DNA of 64,000 nucleotides from Treponema sp. (GCA_024402475.1 JAKSTQ010000002.1:62001-126000), one strand, 5' to 3'. Numbered from the stretch's first letter, positions 1-9,010 are shown. Program-made: numbers and translations. Notes: generated by a model not told the origin, from the letters alone.

Positions 1-1971
1 CTTACAATCAAAAGATACGTTGATAAAAAAGAATCATTTGAAAAGCAGGTTGCAGATATCAAAGACTTTTGTGTCAATCCGATGGATCAGTCTGAAATGG
101 TATGTGCAACAAAAGATAAAGTATATCTTTCACGGGATGCAGGTTTAACCTGGACCTATTTTGGTTCACAGCGTGAAGGAACAAGCGGTATTAAAGCCGT
201 TGCAATTTTTGATACTAAGAAAGCTGACGGAACAAAAGCAAAAATGATTTTTGTTTCTCATGCAACAATGGGCTTTTCTTATGCATATACAGACAGAGAA
301 AAAGTAAAATGGATAGACATCCCTGGCGGACTTGCAAACGCAGATCCACAGACAAGTGCCGATGAAGTTTCTGATGTTCTTCCTGTTGTCTGTAAAGATG
401 CAGAAGGAAATCTTTATACAGAAGTATTTATTTCGCAGACATTTATTCCTCGTTTATACAGATTTGATTTTACAAAAATGAGAAGTGTTCCTCTTTATAA
501 AGGAACAGAACCAGCTGATACAGTTGACGGTCTTACACTTGCTGATAACTGCGTTCTGTTTGTTGGTCCTCAATCTGTAAAAGCATACGACATCACAAAA
601 AATGAAGCACCTTTTGTTCCTGAAAAATTTGACAGCTGGAAAAAATCTATTGAAGCTTCAAGTTATCCTGTTAATGCAATGTACATTCCTCAGAGTGACA
701 GCGGATTTAAATCTGGCATTGTTTTGAATGAAGCATGGCTTTTGCAGACAGGAAATACACTTAATAAATTTGCATCAAAAATTCAGACTCAGAAAAGTCT
801 TTATGTTCCTGCTTATCAGGGAGCCCAGCCTAATGGTCCGACCCGTTACAGAAAACTTATTAAAGATCACAAACTTAACGCGCTTGTTATTGATATGAAA
901 GATGACTATGGACTTTTGCGTTATCAGTCAAAAGATTCAGAAGTTCTTAAAAAAGCAAAAACAAGTCAGTATGCAATCAAAGATCTTGATGCATGGATTG
1001 CAGGGTTTAAAGAAGACAATGTTTACCTCATTGCCCGAATCGTAGCATTCAAAGACCGCAACCTTACTCTTTACGGAAACGGTAAATATGCTGTATGGGA
1101 TAAAAACCGTAATCGTCAGTGGACTGGTATCAGCGGTTATGAAAAGCAGGAAGATGGTTCAACAAAAACTTATTACTATGATGAACAATGGATTGACCCA
1201 TATTGTCCTGAAGTCTGGGAATATGATGTTGCCATTGCAAAAGAACTGATCAGCCGCGGATTCGATGAAATTCAGTTTGACTATATCCGATTCCCTACTG
1301 ACGGTTACAACCTTAAGGATGCAACTTTCCGCTGGCGCAGTCCTGGAATGGATAAAGAAAGTGCTTTGATTTCGTTCCTGAAATATGCCCGCGAAAATAT
1401 TGATGCTCCGATTGGAATTGATATTTACGGCGCAAACGGCTGGTACAGAACTGGAGCCCGTACTGGACAGGATGTAGAAACACTTGCAGAATATGTAGAT
1501 GTTATCTGTCCGATGTTCTATCCTTCGCATTTTGAAAACCGTTTCTTGAATTACGAACCATATGAAGAACGTCCATATAGAATTTACTATTATGGAACTT
1601 ACCGCAACACAGTTATTGCACGCAATAAAGTTGTAGTTCGTCCATGGATTCAGACATTCTTCCTTAATGTTCCATATGACCGTACATATTATGATGCAGC
1701 ATATGTAAGCAAGGAAGTATTCGGTGTACGCGATTCTGTTGACCGTGGTTACATGCACTGGAACAATGCCGGTAACTATTCTAAACTTTGTGTTGATCCG
1801 GATGGAAAAAAATATACTGGTCGTGCATACGAAGCAAAACCAGAATTCCGTAAACCGGCAATTGGTCAGAAAGAAGAATTGCGGCAGAAAGAAAATGTAA
1901 GCTCTTCTGAAGAAGCAGATAATATTCTTGTCTGGGATTCCGTAAAGAATCAGGACAATGATAACTTATAA
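1..1971 (+). CDS. Putative glycoside hydrolase (DUF4015-type barrel), 5' end missing
   Basis: The frame is open from base 1, so the gene begins outside the window and 656 residues are visible. The first part carries a BNR/Asp-box-like motif, SRDAGLTW, as in beta-propeller repeats. From about residue 255 to 600 the sequence fits the DUF4015 putative glycosyl hydrolase family. NALVIDMKDDYG, then FDEIQFDYIRFPTDG near residues 421-435, then a GIDIYGANG strand and a VICPMFYPSHF strand are typical of a TIM-barrel hydrolase. The acidic residues in the DMKDD and QFDYIRFP strands are the likely catalytic region, by analogy only. The tail is charged and low in complexity. The next gene starts 29 nt downstream. 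The substrate cannot be deduced. A signal peptide would lie off the window. Confidence 0.72.
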   Translation, partial: LTIKRYVDKKESFEKQVADIKDFCVNPMDQSEMVCATKDKVYLSRDAGLTWTYFGSQREGTSGIKAVAIFDTKKADGTKAKMIFVSHATMGFSYAYTDREKVKWIDIPGGLANADPQTSADEVSDVLPVVCKDAEGNLYTEVFISQTFIPRLYRFDFTKMRSVPLYKGTEPADTVDGLTLADNCVLFVGPQSVKAYDITKNEAPFVPEKFDSWKKSIEASSYPVNAMYIPQSDSGFKSGIVLNEAWLLQTGNTLNKFASKIQTQKSLYVPAYQGAQPNGPTRYRKLIKDHKLNALVIDMKDDYGLLRYQSKDSEVLKKAKTSQYAIKDLDAWIAGFKEDNVYLIARIVAFKDRNLTLYGNGKYAVWDKNRNRQWTGISGYEKQEDGSTKTYYYDEQWIDPYCPEVWEYDVAIAKELISRGFDEIQFDYIRFPTDGYNLKDATFRWRSPGMDKESALISFLKYARENIDAPIGIDIYGANGWYRTGARTGQDVETLAEYVDVICPMFYPSHFENRFLNYEPYEERPYRIYYYGTYRNTVIARNKVVVRPWIQTFFLNVPYDRTYYDAAYVSKEVFGVRDSVDRGYMHWNNAGNYSKLCVDPDGKKYTGRAYEAKPEFRKPAIGQKEELRQKENVSSSEEADNILVWDSVKNQDNDNL

Positions 1972-2000
1972 AAAGGTAGTGTTAAAAAAAGGGAGACGTT

Positions 2001-3449
2001 ATGAAGCCTGTTAATAAAATTAAGTTTTTTCTATGCGCATTGGGAATCGTAGCTGGAACTTTGTTCTGTGGTTCTCCAGCATTTGCCGAAAAAGAAAAAT
2101 ATGATATTACTTCAGAAGAAGATGCAGTAATTCTCGAAAAGACAAATAATTATTACAACAGCGGTAAATACGAAAAATCTGTTGAAACAATTAACATCGG
2201 AATTGAACTTCATCGCGAAAAAGATTCTGTTCCTGATAACATTAAACTGATGGCAGAAGCTTCATATTATGCATGGGTGAATTCAATTTTCAGAGAGGAA
2301 CCTGATCTTTCAGAAAAACGCCTTGAAGACATTATGAGAATGCTTTCTCTTCATCCGGAAGCAGTTAGTGTCAGAACACAGGGAATTATTGAAGACATGT
2401 TTGCTGCGTGCCGTAAAGGTCTTGAAAAAGAACGCATGGAAAAAATTTCAAGCGGTGACAGAAAAGGACTTGCTAAAGTTACTGACAGAATTTCAAAACT
2501 GGAACAGAACAAAAAAAGCCTTGATGATGTATTGAGCGGTGTAAAATCTGTTCTTACAGTTCAGCGTGAAATTACTCTTGAAAAAGAATACCGTTCACAG
2601 CGCAGATTAAAGTTCTTTATGCTTACAATTTACATTCTGATTTTTATTGGAATTGTTGTTCTTATTATTGTATTTGCAAGACATAAAAAGCGCAGTGTTG
2701 AAATTCAAAATCAGTTTGAAACAACCATGAAAGTTGTTGCGATAATGCAGAAAGATATCGGAACAGAAAAAATTTCTCTTGTTTCAAGTGAAACAAAACC
2801 TGCTGCCGGAGAAAGATCTGTCCGCAAGTCAGGACTTTCTGATGCAGAAACAGAAAAGAGAATAGCAGCTTTCTTTGAAGCAGATGAAGACCAGCAGAAA
2901 TTCCTTGCTCTCCAGAATCAGTGTGCAATTCTTGGTGATAAAATCGATAAAGTTACAGGACGCAAACGCAATTCTAAAAAAGTAAGTGAACTTGTGTTCA
3001 AACTTTGTAAGGCTGCAGGAATGGATGATCAGATTTCATTGATGTTCTATTGTGCCGCAATGGTTTATGACGCAGGTTTCCTGGGAATAGACAGAAACGT
3101 TCTTTTGAGTGAACACCTTACAATTAAAGAACGCCTTGAAGTTCGAAGTCATGTTCAGAAAGGTTCTGATTACTATGACTTTATCAGTGATGACATCCGC
3201 AGAATTTTTGCTGATGCCGCTGAATTCCATCATGAAAACTTTGACGGTAAAGGCTATTCTGCAAATCTTAAGGGCGCAAGAATTCCTCTTGTTGCAAGAT
3301 TTATTCGTGTTGCAGAAAGTTATATTTCGCTTGTAAATATCCGTGCATACCGTCAGATCATGGATACAGAATCTGCTCTTGAAGAAATGAAAAAGCAGAA
3401 CTCTGCATATGATCCAAAAATTCTTGCACTTCTTGAAAAGGTAGTTTAA
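2001..3449 (+). CDS. Membrane protein with degenerate HD-GYP domain
   Basis: The 482-residue protein has a signal peptide ending near SPAFA (residues 25-29). A helical, TPR-like periplasmic part (about 30-200) and one transmembrane helix (205-226) follow, then a cytoplasmic part. Residues 330-470 follow the HD-GYP phosphodiesterase pattern. The HD pair reads YD (356-357), a metal-ligand-type His is at 384, HHENFDGKGYS is at 410-420, and the later vaD position is Glu. HHE and DGxGY are therefore kept, but the first His and the final Pro of GYP are lost. Hydrolysis of c-di-GMP is doubtful and a sensor or scaffold role is possible. GGGAG lies 6 to 10 nt before the ATG. The stop shares one base with the mnmE start (TAATG), which suggests translational coupling. 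Confidence 0.75.
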   Translation: MKPVNKIKFFLCALGIVAGTLFCGSPAFAEKEKYDITSEEDAVILEKTNNYYNSGKYEKSVETINIGIELHREKDSVPDNIKLMAEASYYAWVNSIFREEPDLSEKRLEDIMRMLSLHPEAVSVRTQGIIEDMFAACRKGLEKERMEKISSGDRKGLAKVTDRISKLEQNKKSLDDVLSGVKSVLTVQREITLEKEYRSQRRLKFFMLTIYILIFIGIVVLIIVFARHKKRSVEIQNQFETTMKVVAIMQKDIGTEKISLVSSETKPAAGERSVRKSGLSDAETEKRIAAFFEADEDQQKFLALQNQCAILGDKIDKVTGRKRNSKKVSELVFKLCKAAGMDDQISLMFYCAAMVYDAGFLGIDRNVLLSEHLTIKERLEVRSHVQKGSDYYDFISDDIRRIFADAAEFHHENFDGKGYSANLKGARIPLVARFIRVAESYISLVNIRAYRQIMDTESALEEMKKQNSAYDPKILALLEKVV

Positions 3450-4855
3450 TGGATAACACTGGTTACACGCCAGAAGAACCAATAGCCGCAATTGCAACCA
3501 GTCTTGCACCTGCGGCTCTTGGCATTATAAGGGCTTCTGGTAAAAATTGTATTGAACTTGTCTCTAAAATATTTTCCCGCCCAAAAGCACTGCTTGAGGC
3601 TGCGGGAAATACAATTGTATATGGCTGGATAACAGACGGCGAAAATAAAATTGACGAAGTTCTTGTGAGCGTTTTTCGCGGTCCAAAGAGTTTTACTGGA
3701 GAAGATCTTGTTGAAATAAGCTGTCATGGCGGAGTAAGCGTTGTGACTGCAGTTTATAATCTTCTTTTGAAAAACGGTTTCAGACAGGCGCAGAAAGGTG
3801 AATATACTTTCCGTGCATATATTAACGGTAAGGCCGATCTTACAAAAGCAGAAGCTATCCGTGAAGTTATCGAAAGCCGAACTGATTCAGGACGAAGCCG
3901 TGCAACCGGTCGTCTTGCAGGTTCTCTGTTCGAAGAAATTTCCCGCATTAAAAAACTTATCATTGATACACTTGCTGCTATCGAAGTTGAAATTGAATAT
4001 CCTGAAGACGAAGAAACAATTGCAGATTCATTTAACACAGCTGATCTTGAAAAAGCAGCAGCAGACCTGCAGGCTTTGAGTGATTCATGGAAAAGCGAAA
4101 AACTTTTTCAGGACGGAGCACGCATTGTTCTTTGCGGAAAAACTAATGCCGGTAAATCGTCGTTGTTCAACTGTTTGTTAAAAGAAGACCGTGCCATTGT
4201 TTCTGATATCGAAGGTACAACCCGTGACTGGATTGAAAGCTGGGTAAGCATTGACGGAATTCCTGCACGGCTTTTTGATACTGCAGGTTTGCGTGAAACT
4301 GATGACATTGTAGAACAGAAAGGGGTTGAGATGACCCGTGATCTTTCTACAGATGCAGACGTAATTCTTTATCTTGCTGACAGTACTGTTCCATTGAATA
4401 TGGAAGACCTTGAATTCCTTAAAGGCAGAAAAGAACCTGTAATTTTTGTCTGGAACAAAACTGATAAACTTGATGAATCCGGCTGCAAAACTGTGCCTGC
4501 CCTTAACGAAGAACAAAAGGCCTTGATTCCGTCTCTTGCCGGAGAAGTGGCCTTGAGCGCAAGGAACAGCCACGGCGTAATGGATCTTATTTGCGTAACT
4601 AAAAAAGTTTTAAGTGCAAGAACTGATACGAGCCGCTGCCAGGCCGGACTTGGTTCGGCACGACAGAAACAGGCTGTTGAAGAAGCCCTTGAGTGCGTGA
4701 AACATTCGCTTGTGGCAGCGGCGGACAATTATACGCTTGATGCCGTGGTTCAGGACCTTGAAGACTGTCTTGATTTCCTTGGCGAAATTACCGGTGAAGT
4801 TACTCCGGAAGATGTTCTGGACAGTATTTTCAGTCACTTCTGTGTAGGCAAGTGA
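3449..4855 (+). CDS. mnmE: tRNA modification GTPase MnmE
   Basis: MnmE is the potassium-dependent GTPase that works with MnmG to put the (carboxymethyl)aminomethyl group on wobble U34 of some tRNAs. All landmarks are present in 468 residues, the usual length. The N-terminal tetrahydrofolate-binding domain holds GEYTFRAYINGKADLTKAEA. The G1 loop GKTNAGKSS is at 230-238, EGTTRD at 255-260, DTAG at 277-280 and NKTD at 336-339. The C-terminus is FCVGK, the family's essential C(I/V)GK motif with its Cys. It starts on the stop codon of the HD-GYP-like gene. The partner mnmG is not in the window. Confidence 0.97.
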   Translation: MDNTGYTPEEPIAAIATSLAPAALGIIRASGKNCIELVSKIFSRPKALLEAAGNTIVYGWITDGENKIDEVLVSVFRGPKSFTGEDLVEISCHGGVSVVTAVYNLLLKNGFRQAQKGEYTFRAYINGKADLTKAEAIREVIESRTDSGRSRATGRLAGSLFEEISRIKKLIIDTLAAIEVEIEYPEDEETIADSFNTADLEKAAADLQALSDSWKSEKLFQDGARIVLCGKTNAGKSSLFNCLLKEDRAIVSDIEGTTRDWIESWVSIDGIPARLFDTAGLRETDDIVEQKGVEMTRDLSTDADVILYLADSTVPLNMEDLEFLKGRKEPVIFVWNKTDKLDESGCKTVPALNEEQKALIPSLAGEVALSARNSHGVMDLICVTKKVLSARTDTSRCQAGLGSARQKQAVEEALECVKHSLVAAADNYTLDAVVQDLEDCLDFLGEITGEVTPEDVLDSIFSHFCVGK

Positions 4856-4858
4856 TTG

Positions 4859-4887
4859 TTGTAGAAAAATTAAAAATTAGGTATTAT
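4859..4887 (+). promoter_or_regulatory. Possible glmS promoter
   Basis: A weak -35 (TTGTAG, 4859-4864) lies 17 nt before a good -10 (TATTAT, 4882-4887). It would give a leader of about 120 nt ahead of glmS. The leader has no feature I recognise. The -35 differs from consensus at three positions. Confidence 0.3.
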
Positions 4888-5016
4888 AAATAGAGGTCTT
4901 TATCAGAAAGCGGACAGAAGGTGAATTCGTTTGGCCTGATGTTTTCGTGATCTGCATATTGATTTTGCCCGCGGAATGATTTATCAATCTGCGGATTAAC
5001 TTAAAGGAATATTATT

Positions 5017-6861
5017 ATGTGTGGAATTGTAGGATACGTTGGTGAAAAGCAGGCAACTCCTGTTTTGATTGAAGGGCTTAAAAAACTTGAATATCGCGGT
5101 TATGACTCTGCTGGTATTGCAGTTTTTAATGGCGAAAGTATTCTTGTTCGTAAAGCAAAAGGCGCTTTAAAGTTCCTTGAAGAAAAAATTGCTGATGAAA
5201 CAATTAAAGGTTCCCTTGGAATCGGACATACACGCTGGGCAACTCATGGTGAACCAAGCGATACTAATGCTCATCCACATTTAAATGCTGATGGAACAAT
5301 TTCAATCGTTCATAACGGTATCATCGAAAATTATGCTGACCTTAAAGAAAAACTTCAGGCTAAAGGCGTAGTATTTAAAAGCCAGACTGATACAGAAGTT
5401 ATCGTTCACATGATTTCTGAAAAATATAATCAGGAAAAAGATATTTTTAAGGCTGTTCTTGGAGTTTGCCGTGAACTTGAAGGTTCATATGCTCTTGGAG
5501 TTGTCTGCAAGGATTTCCCTGACCGCCTTGTTTGTGTACGCAAAGAAAGTCCGCTTGTTGTAGGTCTTGGTAAAGGTGAAAATTTCATTGCATCAGATGT
5601 TCCTGCATTACTCGAACATACTCGTGATGTTTATTATCTTGGTGAAAAAGAAGCTGCAGTTCTTTACGCAGATCATGTTGATCTTTTTAATCTTGATGGT
5701 GAAAAAATCATTAAAGAACCAAGCCATGTTGAATGGGACCTTGCTGCGGCAGAAAAGAACGGTTATCCACATTTTATGCTCAAAGAAATCTTTGAACAGC
5801 CAAAAGGCCTTACAGATACAATGCGTCCGCATATCGTAAAAAATGCACAGGGCGTTCCTGTTGATGTTACTTTTGAAGAAATGAAAATCAACGAAGAATG
5901 GAAAACTGCAAAACGAGTTGTAATCACTGCCTGTGGAACTGCTTACCATGCAGGCGTTGTTGCAAAATATGCATTTGAACGTTTTGCCCGCCTTAAGGTA
6001 GATGTTGATGTTGCAAGTGAATTCCGTTACAGAGATCCAATTCTTGATAAAGATGATATTTTTATCGTAGTCAGCCAGTCTGGTGAAACTGCAGATACTT
6101 TGAGTGCAATGCGCCTTGCAAAAAAACAGGGACTTAAAGTTTGTGCAATTACTAACTGTGTTGGTTCTACTGTTAGCCGCGAAGCTGACGAAGTAATTTA
6201 TACTCTTGCAGGTCCAGAAATTGCAGTAGCTTCTACAAAAGCTTATACAACTCAGATCTGTTGTCTTTACCTTCTTGCAATTAAAGCAGGTCTTTTGCGC
6301 GGAACATTAACTCAGGAAGAAGCAACAAAACTTCTTAAAGAAATGGAAGAAATTCCTGCAAAGATTCAGAGTGTTCTTGAAAATAAAGAAACAATTCAGA
6401 AGTTTGCTTCATTGCAGCTTAACAAAAATAAGATTTTCTATATCGGCCGTCTGTTTGATGCAGCTTCAAGTATGGAAAGTGCACTTAAACTTAAAGAAGT
6501 AAGTTACATGCATTCAGAAAGTTTCCCAGCAGGTGAACTTAAACACGGTCCTATTGCACTTATTGATAATTCAACTCTGGTTGTCGCAATTGCAACAGAA
6601 CCTGAACTTTACGATAAAATCGGTTCAAACATGGTAGAAGTTCGTTCCCGTGGTGCAACTGTTCTTGTAATTACACAGGATGACAAGAATCTTTTTGAAG
6701 GCAAAACTGATGAAGTATTTGCAATTCCAGAAGTTTCAAGTTCACTTGCTTCGATTGTAAGTATTGTTCCTGCTCAGCTGTTTGCTTACTACTGTGCAGT
6801 GCTTAAAGGTTTTGATCCGGATAAACCAAAAAATCTTGCTAAATCAGTAACTGTAGAATAA
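5017..6861 (+). CDS. glmS: Glutamine-fructose-6-phosphate aminotransferase (GlmS)
   Basis: This enzyme makes glucosamine-6-phosphate from fructose-6-phosphate and glutamine, the first step toward UDP-GlcNAc for peptidoglycan and other envelope sugars. The protein starts MCGIVGYVG, so Cys2 becomes the N-terminal nucleophile of the class II glutaminase domain. GHTRWATHG and HNGIIENY follow as expected. Two SIS sugar-isomerase domains lie at about 290-430 and 460-600, with SQSGETADT in the first and ESFPAGELKHGP in the second. The C-terminus, DKPKNLAKSVTVE, is canonical. The 614-residue length is normal. AAAGGAAT sits just upstream of the ATG, and the gene ends in its own hairpin, so it looks monocistronic. 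Confidence 0.98.
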   Translation: MCGIVGYVGEKQATPVLIEGLKKLEYRGYDSAGIAVFNGESILVRKAKGALKFLEEKIADETIKGSLGIGHTRWATHGEPSDTNAHPHLNADGTISIVHNGIIENYADLKEKLQAKGVVFKSQTDTEVIVHMISEKYNQEKDIFKAVLGVCRELEGSYALGVVCKDFPDRLVCVRKESPLVVGLGKGENFIASDVPALLEHTRDVYYLGEKEAAVLYADHVDLFNLDGEKIIKEPSHVEWDLAAAEKNGYPHFMLKEIFEQPKGLTDTMRPHIVKNAQGVPVDVTFEEMKINEEWKTAKRVVITACGTAYHAGVVAKYAFERFARLKVDVDVASEFRYRDPILDKDDIFIVVSQSGETADTLSAMRLAKKQGLKVCAITNCVGSTVSREADEVIYTLAGPEIAVASTKAYTTQICCLYLLAIKAGLLRGTLTQEEATKLLKEMEEIPAKIQSVLENKETIQKFASLQLNKNKIFYIGRLFDAASSMESALKLKEVSYMHSESFPAGELKHGPIALIDNSTLVVAIATEPELYDKIGSNMVEVRSRGATVLVITQDDKNLFEGKTDEVFAIPEVSSSLASIVSIVPAQLFAYYCAVLKGFDPDKPKNLAKSVTVE

Positions 6862-6868
6862 AACCAAA

Positions 6869-6900
6869 AGGCTATCCGTAAAAACGGATAGCCTTTTTTT
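6869..6900 (+). terminator. Rho-independent terminator of glmS
   Basis: The stem AGGCTATCCGT / ACGGATAGCCT is perfect over 11 bp, with an AAAA loop and a run of T after it. It starts 8 nt after the glmS stop and lies between glmS and the convergent PspC gene. Confidence 0.9.
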
Positions 6901-6927
6901 TGTTTGTTGAAATATCAGCCGGTATTT

Positions 6928-7236
6928 TTATTTTTTGCTTTTTTCAAAGTAGCTGTCAAAGTCATCATCAAAGTGCTTTGTTTTTTTCTGCTTTTTTGAT
7001 TCTGTGTAATCTTCGTTTGCCTGCTTCATTGTTTCAAAATCATCGATTGGTGCATTTGGCATAAGAAGAAAGCAGATTACATAGATAATTGCCGCAGTTC
7101 CAAAAGAAAACAGCATGACAATTAATGTAATGATTCTGACTAAGGTTGGATCAACATTAAAGAATTCACCAATTCCTCCGCAGACTCCGGCAAATATTCT
7201 GTTGGCTGATGATTTATATAATCTTTTATCTGACAT
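6928..7236 (-). CDS. PspC-domain membrane protein
   Basis: The 102-residue protein has a PspC domain (residues 4-62). KRLYKSSANRIFAGVCGGIGEF and the VDPTLVRI motif precede a hydrophobic hairpin ending in FLLMP. A charged Lys/Asp-rich cytoplasmic tail follows. PspC proteins belong to membrane-stress responses; here it is the last gene of a PadR-controlled operon. GGGAGATAA lies upstream of the ATG, 6 nt after the stop of the DUF4097 gene. The domain call is firm and the stress role is inferred from family and neighbours. Confidence 0.88.
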   Translation of the reverse strand: MSDKRLYKSSANRIFAGVCGGIGEFFNVDPTLVRIITLIVMLFSFGTAAIIYVICFLLMPNAPIDDFETMKQANEDYTESKKQKKTKHFDDDFDSYFEKSKK

Positions 7237-7242
7237 TCTTAT

Positions 7243-8196
7243 TTATCTCCCTGAAAATGTGATTTTAACATCACCCATTGTACAGTTGATGGAACAGTGA
7301 TTCATGAGTGAAGGTCCGTTGTATTTATCCGAAAGCCCTCCGCGTGTCTGGTCTCCAAAAACAATGTTTCCCATGCGGATTTTGCTGTCGAAAGAATAAT
7401 CTTTGTTTGCGTCCTGACAGAAAATATTGATGTTACCCATAGTGCAGTCAATTTTTGAATAGCCTTCGACTCTTCCATGAATATCAAGTTTTCCCATTCC
7501 TGCACGTATTTCTGAATTCTGTGAATAAAGTCCTGCTATTTCACAGTTACCGGCATGCACGCTGATTGAAGCACGCTGACAGTTGATGCTGATGTCGCGG
7601 CTTTTAAGTTCACCTGCATTCATCTGAAGTTTAAAGCACTCAAGGTTTGTTTTAGCAGGAATTGTGATAAGGATGCGCGGACACAATTCCATGTTGCGGT
7701 TATGTGAAGTGAATTTGCTTGCAGACAAAGTTGTTCTGTTTTCGATGACCAGAGAACCGTTTGCAAGTACTTCGCAGCGCAGTTCATGTGGTTCAAGGCC
7801 TTTTGCTTCGACTTTGTATTCGCTGCCGCTTTTAATGAATACTCTGCAGGCGCCGGCTGAGATTCCCAGGTTTTTGATTCCTGAGTTTTTGAAAGTGTAA
7901 GAAAGGCGTTCTTCTTCGAAAACTCCTGTGCTTTCTGTCTGCTCGTCAAAGTCATCTTCCTGTGTAGTATCAGAATTTTTATTCTTTGACTGTTTTGCTT
8001 TTGCAGGAACGCATGAAAACTTTTTAATGATTTCTTTTGCAAGGTCTTCTGGTTCGCCTAAATCTTTCATTGCTTTTGTTACGCTTTCTGCATCGTCAAA
8101 ATATGATTCATAGTAATCGAGTGCTTCCTGCTGTTCTTCGTATGGAAGGGCAGCGATTGCAAGTTCAAGTCTTTTTAAGTACTGTCTTTTAGTCAT
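7243..8196 (-). CDS. HAAS (DUF1700) plus DUF4097 protein
   Basis: The N-terminus (1-60), KRQYLKRLELAIAALPYEEQ with a YYESYFDDA helix and LGEPEDLAKEI, is a HAAS/DUF1700 domain. This domain commonly accompanies PadR-family regulators. Residues 100-317 form repeated short beta strands of the DUF4097 right-handed helix type, with recurring TMGNI / RMGNI / TMGDV turns. There is no signal peptide and no clear membrane helix. The order PadR, HAAS-DUF4097, PspC is a recurring bacterial arrangement, probably for sensing envelope state. Its biochemical function is unknown to me. Confidence 0.82.
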   Translation of the reverse strand: MTKRQYLKRLELAIAALPYEEQQEALDYYESYFDDAESVTKAMKDLGEPEDLAKEIIKKFSCVPAKAKQSKNKNSDTTQEDDFDEQTESTGVFEEERLSYTFKNSGIKNLGISAGACRVFIKSGSEYKVEAKGLEPHELRCEVLANGSLVIENRTTLSASKFTSHNRNMELCPRILITIPAKTNLECFKLQMNAGELKSRDISINCQRASISVHAGNCEIAGLYSQNSEIRAGMGKLDIHGRVEGYSKIDCTMGNINIFCQDANKDYSFDSKIRMGNIVFGDQTRGGLSDKYNGPSLMNHCSINCTMGDVKITFSGR

Positions 8197-8231
8197 TTTT
8201 CAATTCTCCATGAAAAAAGTTTGTAAGGAAA

Positions 8232-8549
8232 TTATTCCTGTGTTCTTCCTAAAAGAATCTTGTCCAGAGAAGAGCGGTAATCAATCCACTCTTTACGGTA
8301 ATTATCCAGAACAATCATTCCATTGGAAGTTATTTTGTAGTAGCGCCGGTTTCTTCCCTGAAACTCCATATCGTAAGTTTCAAGTAAGCCGTCTTTTTGA
8401 AGCCGGCGTAAAACCGGATATAAGGTACTTTCGGAAATATCCATCACTGCCCGGACTTCCTGAGTGATTTTATAACCGTAAGTTCCTTCCTGAGCTACAA
8501 CAGACAGAACTACTGCGTCCAGTAATGCCGTGCCTGTATTAAAGTTCAT
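8232..8549 (-). CDS. PadR-family transcriptional regulator
   Basis: I take the ATG at 8549 as the start (105 residues) because GGAGG lies five bases before it; an earlier in-frame ATG at 8564 has no such site. The protein is a compact PadR winged helix. TYGYKITQEV and STLYPVLRRLQKDGLLE form the DNA-binding part, with the family's NRRYYKIT wing and a short C-terminal dimerisation helix. It heads the operon with the HAAS-DUF4097 and PspC genes. A perfect inverted repeat inside its own promoter suggests autoregulation. The ligand or signal is unknown. Confidence 0.92.
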   Translation of the reverse strand: MNFNTGTALLDAVVLSVVAQEGTYGYKITQEVRAVMDISESTLYPVLRRLQKDGLLETYDMEFQGRNRRYYKITSNGMIVLDNYRKEWIDYRSSLDKILLGRTQE

Positions 8550-8583
8550 GGCAACCTCCGTCATTTATAGTATTATATTTGTG

Positions 8584-8612
8584 AATATATTATATTCTGT
8601 ATAATATGTCAA
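8584..8612 (-). promoter_or_regulatory. padR operon promoter with built-in inverted repeat
   Basis: On the minus strand, TTGACA (8612-8607) is followed after exactly 17 nt by TATATT (8589-8584). The spacer is filled by ATATTATA-ttctg-TATAATAT (8587-8607), a perfect 8-bp inverted repeat. A repressor bound here would block the polymerase. Assignment to PadR itself is inference. Confidence 0.65.
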
Positions 8613-8636
8613 GAAAAATAGTATGGCTTTTTTTAG

Positions 8637-8676
8637 TTGAATTATATATTGATTTAGGATAAAATAAGAGTATATT
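8637..8676 (+). promoter_or_regulatory. Promoter(s) of the HU gene
   Basis: Two overlapping candidates are visible. One is TTGAAT (8637-8642), 17 nt, TAAAAT (8660-8665). The other is TTGATT (8649-8654), 16 nt, TATATT (8671-8676). The second -10 with its downstream bases, TATATTCACAA, is identical over 11 nt to the -10 region of the divergent padR promoter. Confidence 0.55.
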
Positions 8677-8703
8677 CACAATTCATGAGTGGGAGAAAAC
8701 AAA

Positions 8704-8988
8704 ATGAATAAAGCAGAATTGGTAGACGCAATCGCAAAAGATACAGGTCTTTCAAAGAAAGATACAGAAGCATTCGTAAAATCTTTTGTTGGTACAGTTT
8801 CAAAGACACTTGCAAAAGGTAAAGAAGAAGTTCAGATTATTGGTTTTGGTACATTTGCTGTTGGTAAACGTGCAGCTCGTAAAGGACGCAATCCTCTTAC
8901 AGGTGAAGAAATCAAAATCAAGGCTTCTAAAACACCTAAATTCAAGCCAGGTAAAGCTCTTAAAGATCTGGTTAACGGCGTAAAATAA
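8704..8988 (+). CDS. hup: DNA-binding protein HU
   Basis: This is a small histone-like protein of 94 residues that bends and compacts DNA as a dimer. MNKAELVDAIAKDTG starts the family's helical body. GFGTFAVGKRAARKGRNP is the DNA-gripping arm signature, and the chain ends in the usual KFKPGKALKDLV helix. I chose the ATG at 8704 because GGGAG lies 8 nt upstream; an in-frame GTG at 8689 would add five residues foreign to the family. It is divergent from padR and followed by a strong terminator. Confidence 0.96.
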   Translation: MNKAELVDAIAKDTGLSKKDTEAFVKSFVGTVSKTLAKGKEEVQIIGFGTFAVGKRAARKGRNPLTGEEIKIKASKTPKFKPGKALKDLVNGVK

Positions 8989-9010
8989 TTTAAGCTGAAT
9001 ACTTAAAAAG

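Noticed and set aside
1159-1758. 199-codon open frame antisense to the first gene
   Set aside because: It overlaps a well supported hydrolase domain, and the product is Cys/Ile-rich without a family.
4856-5016. glmS ribozyme in the leader of glmS
   Set aside because: The 160-nt region has no recognisable glmS ribozyme core such as an AGCGCC block paired with a GACGAGG block; the short AGCGG stretch is not enough.
8564-8566. Longer start for the PadR regulator at 8564
   Set aside because: The ATG at 8549 has GGAGG at the right distance, and the longer form would start inside that ribosome-site region.
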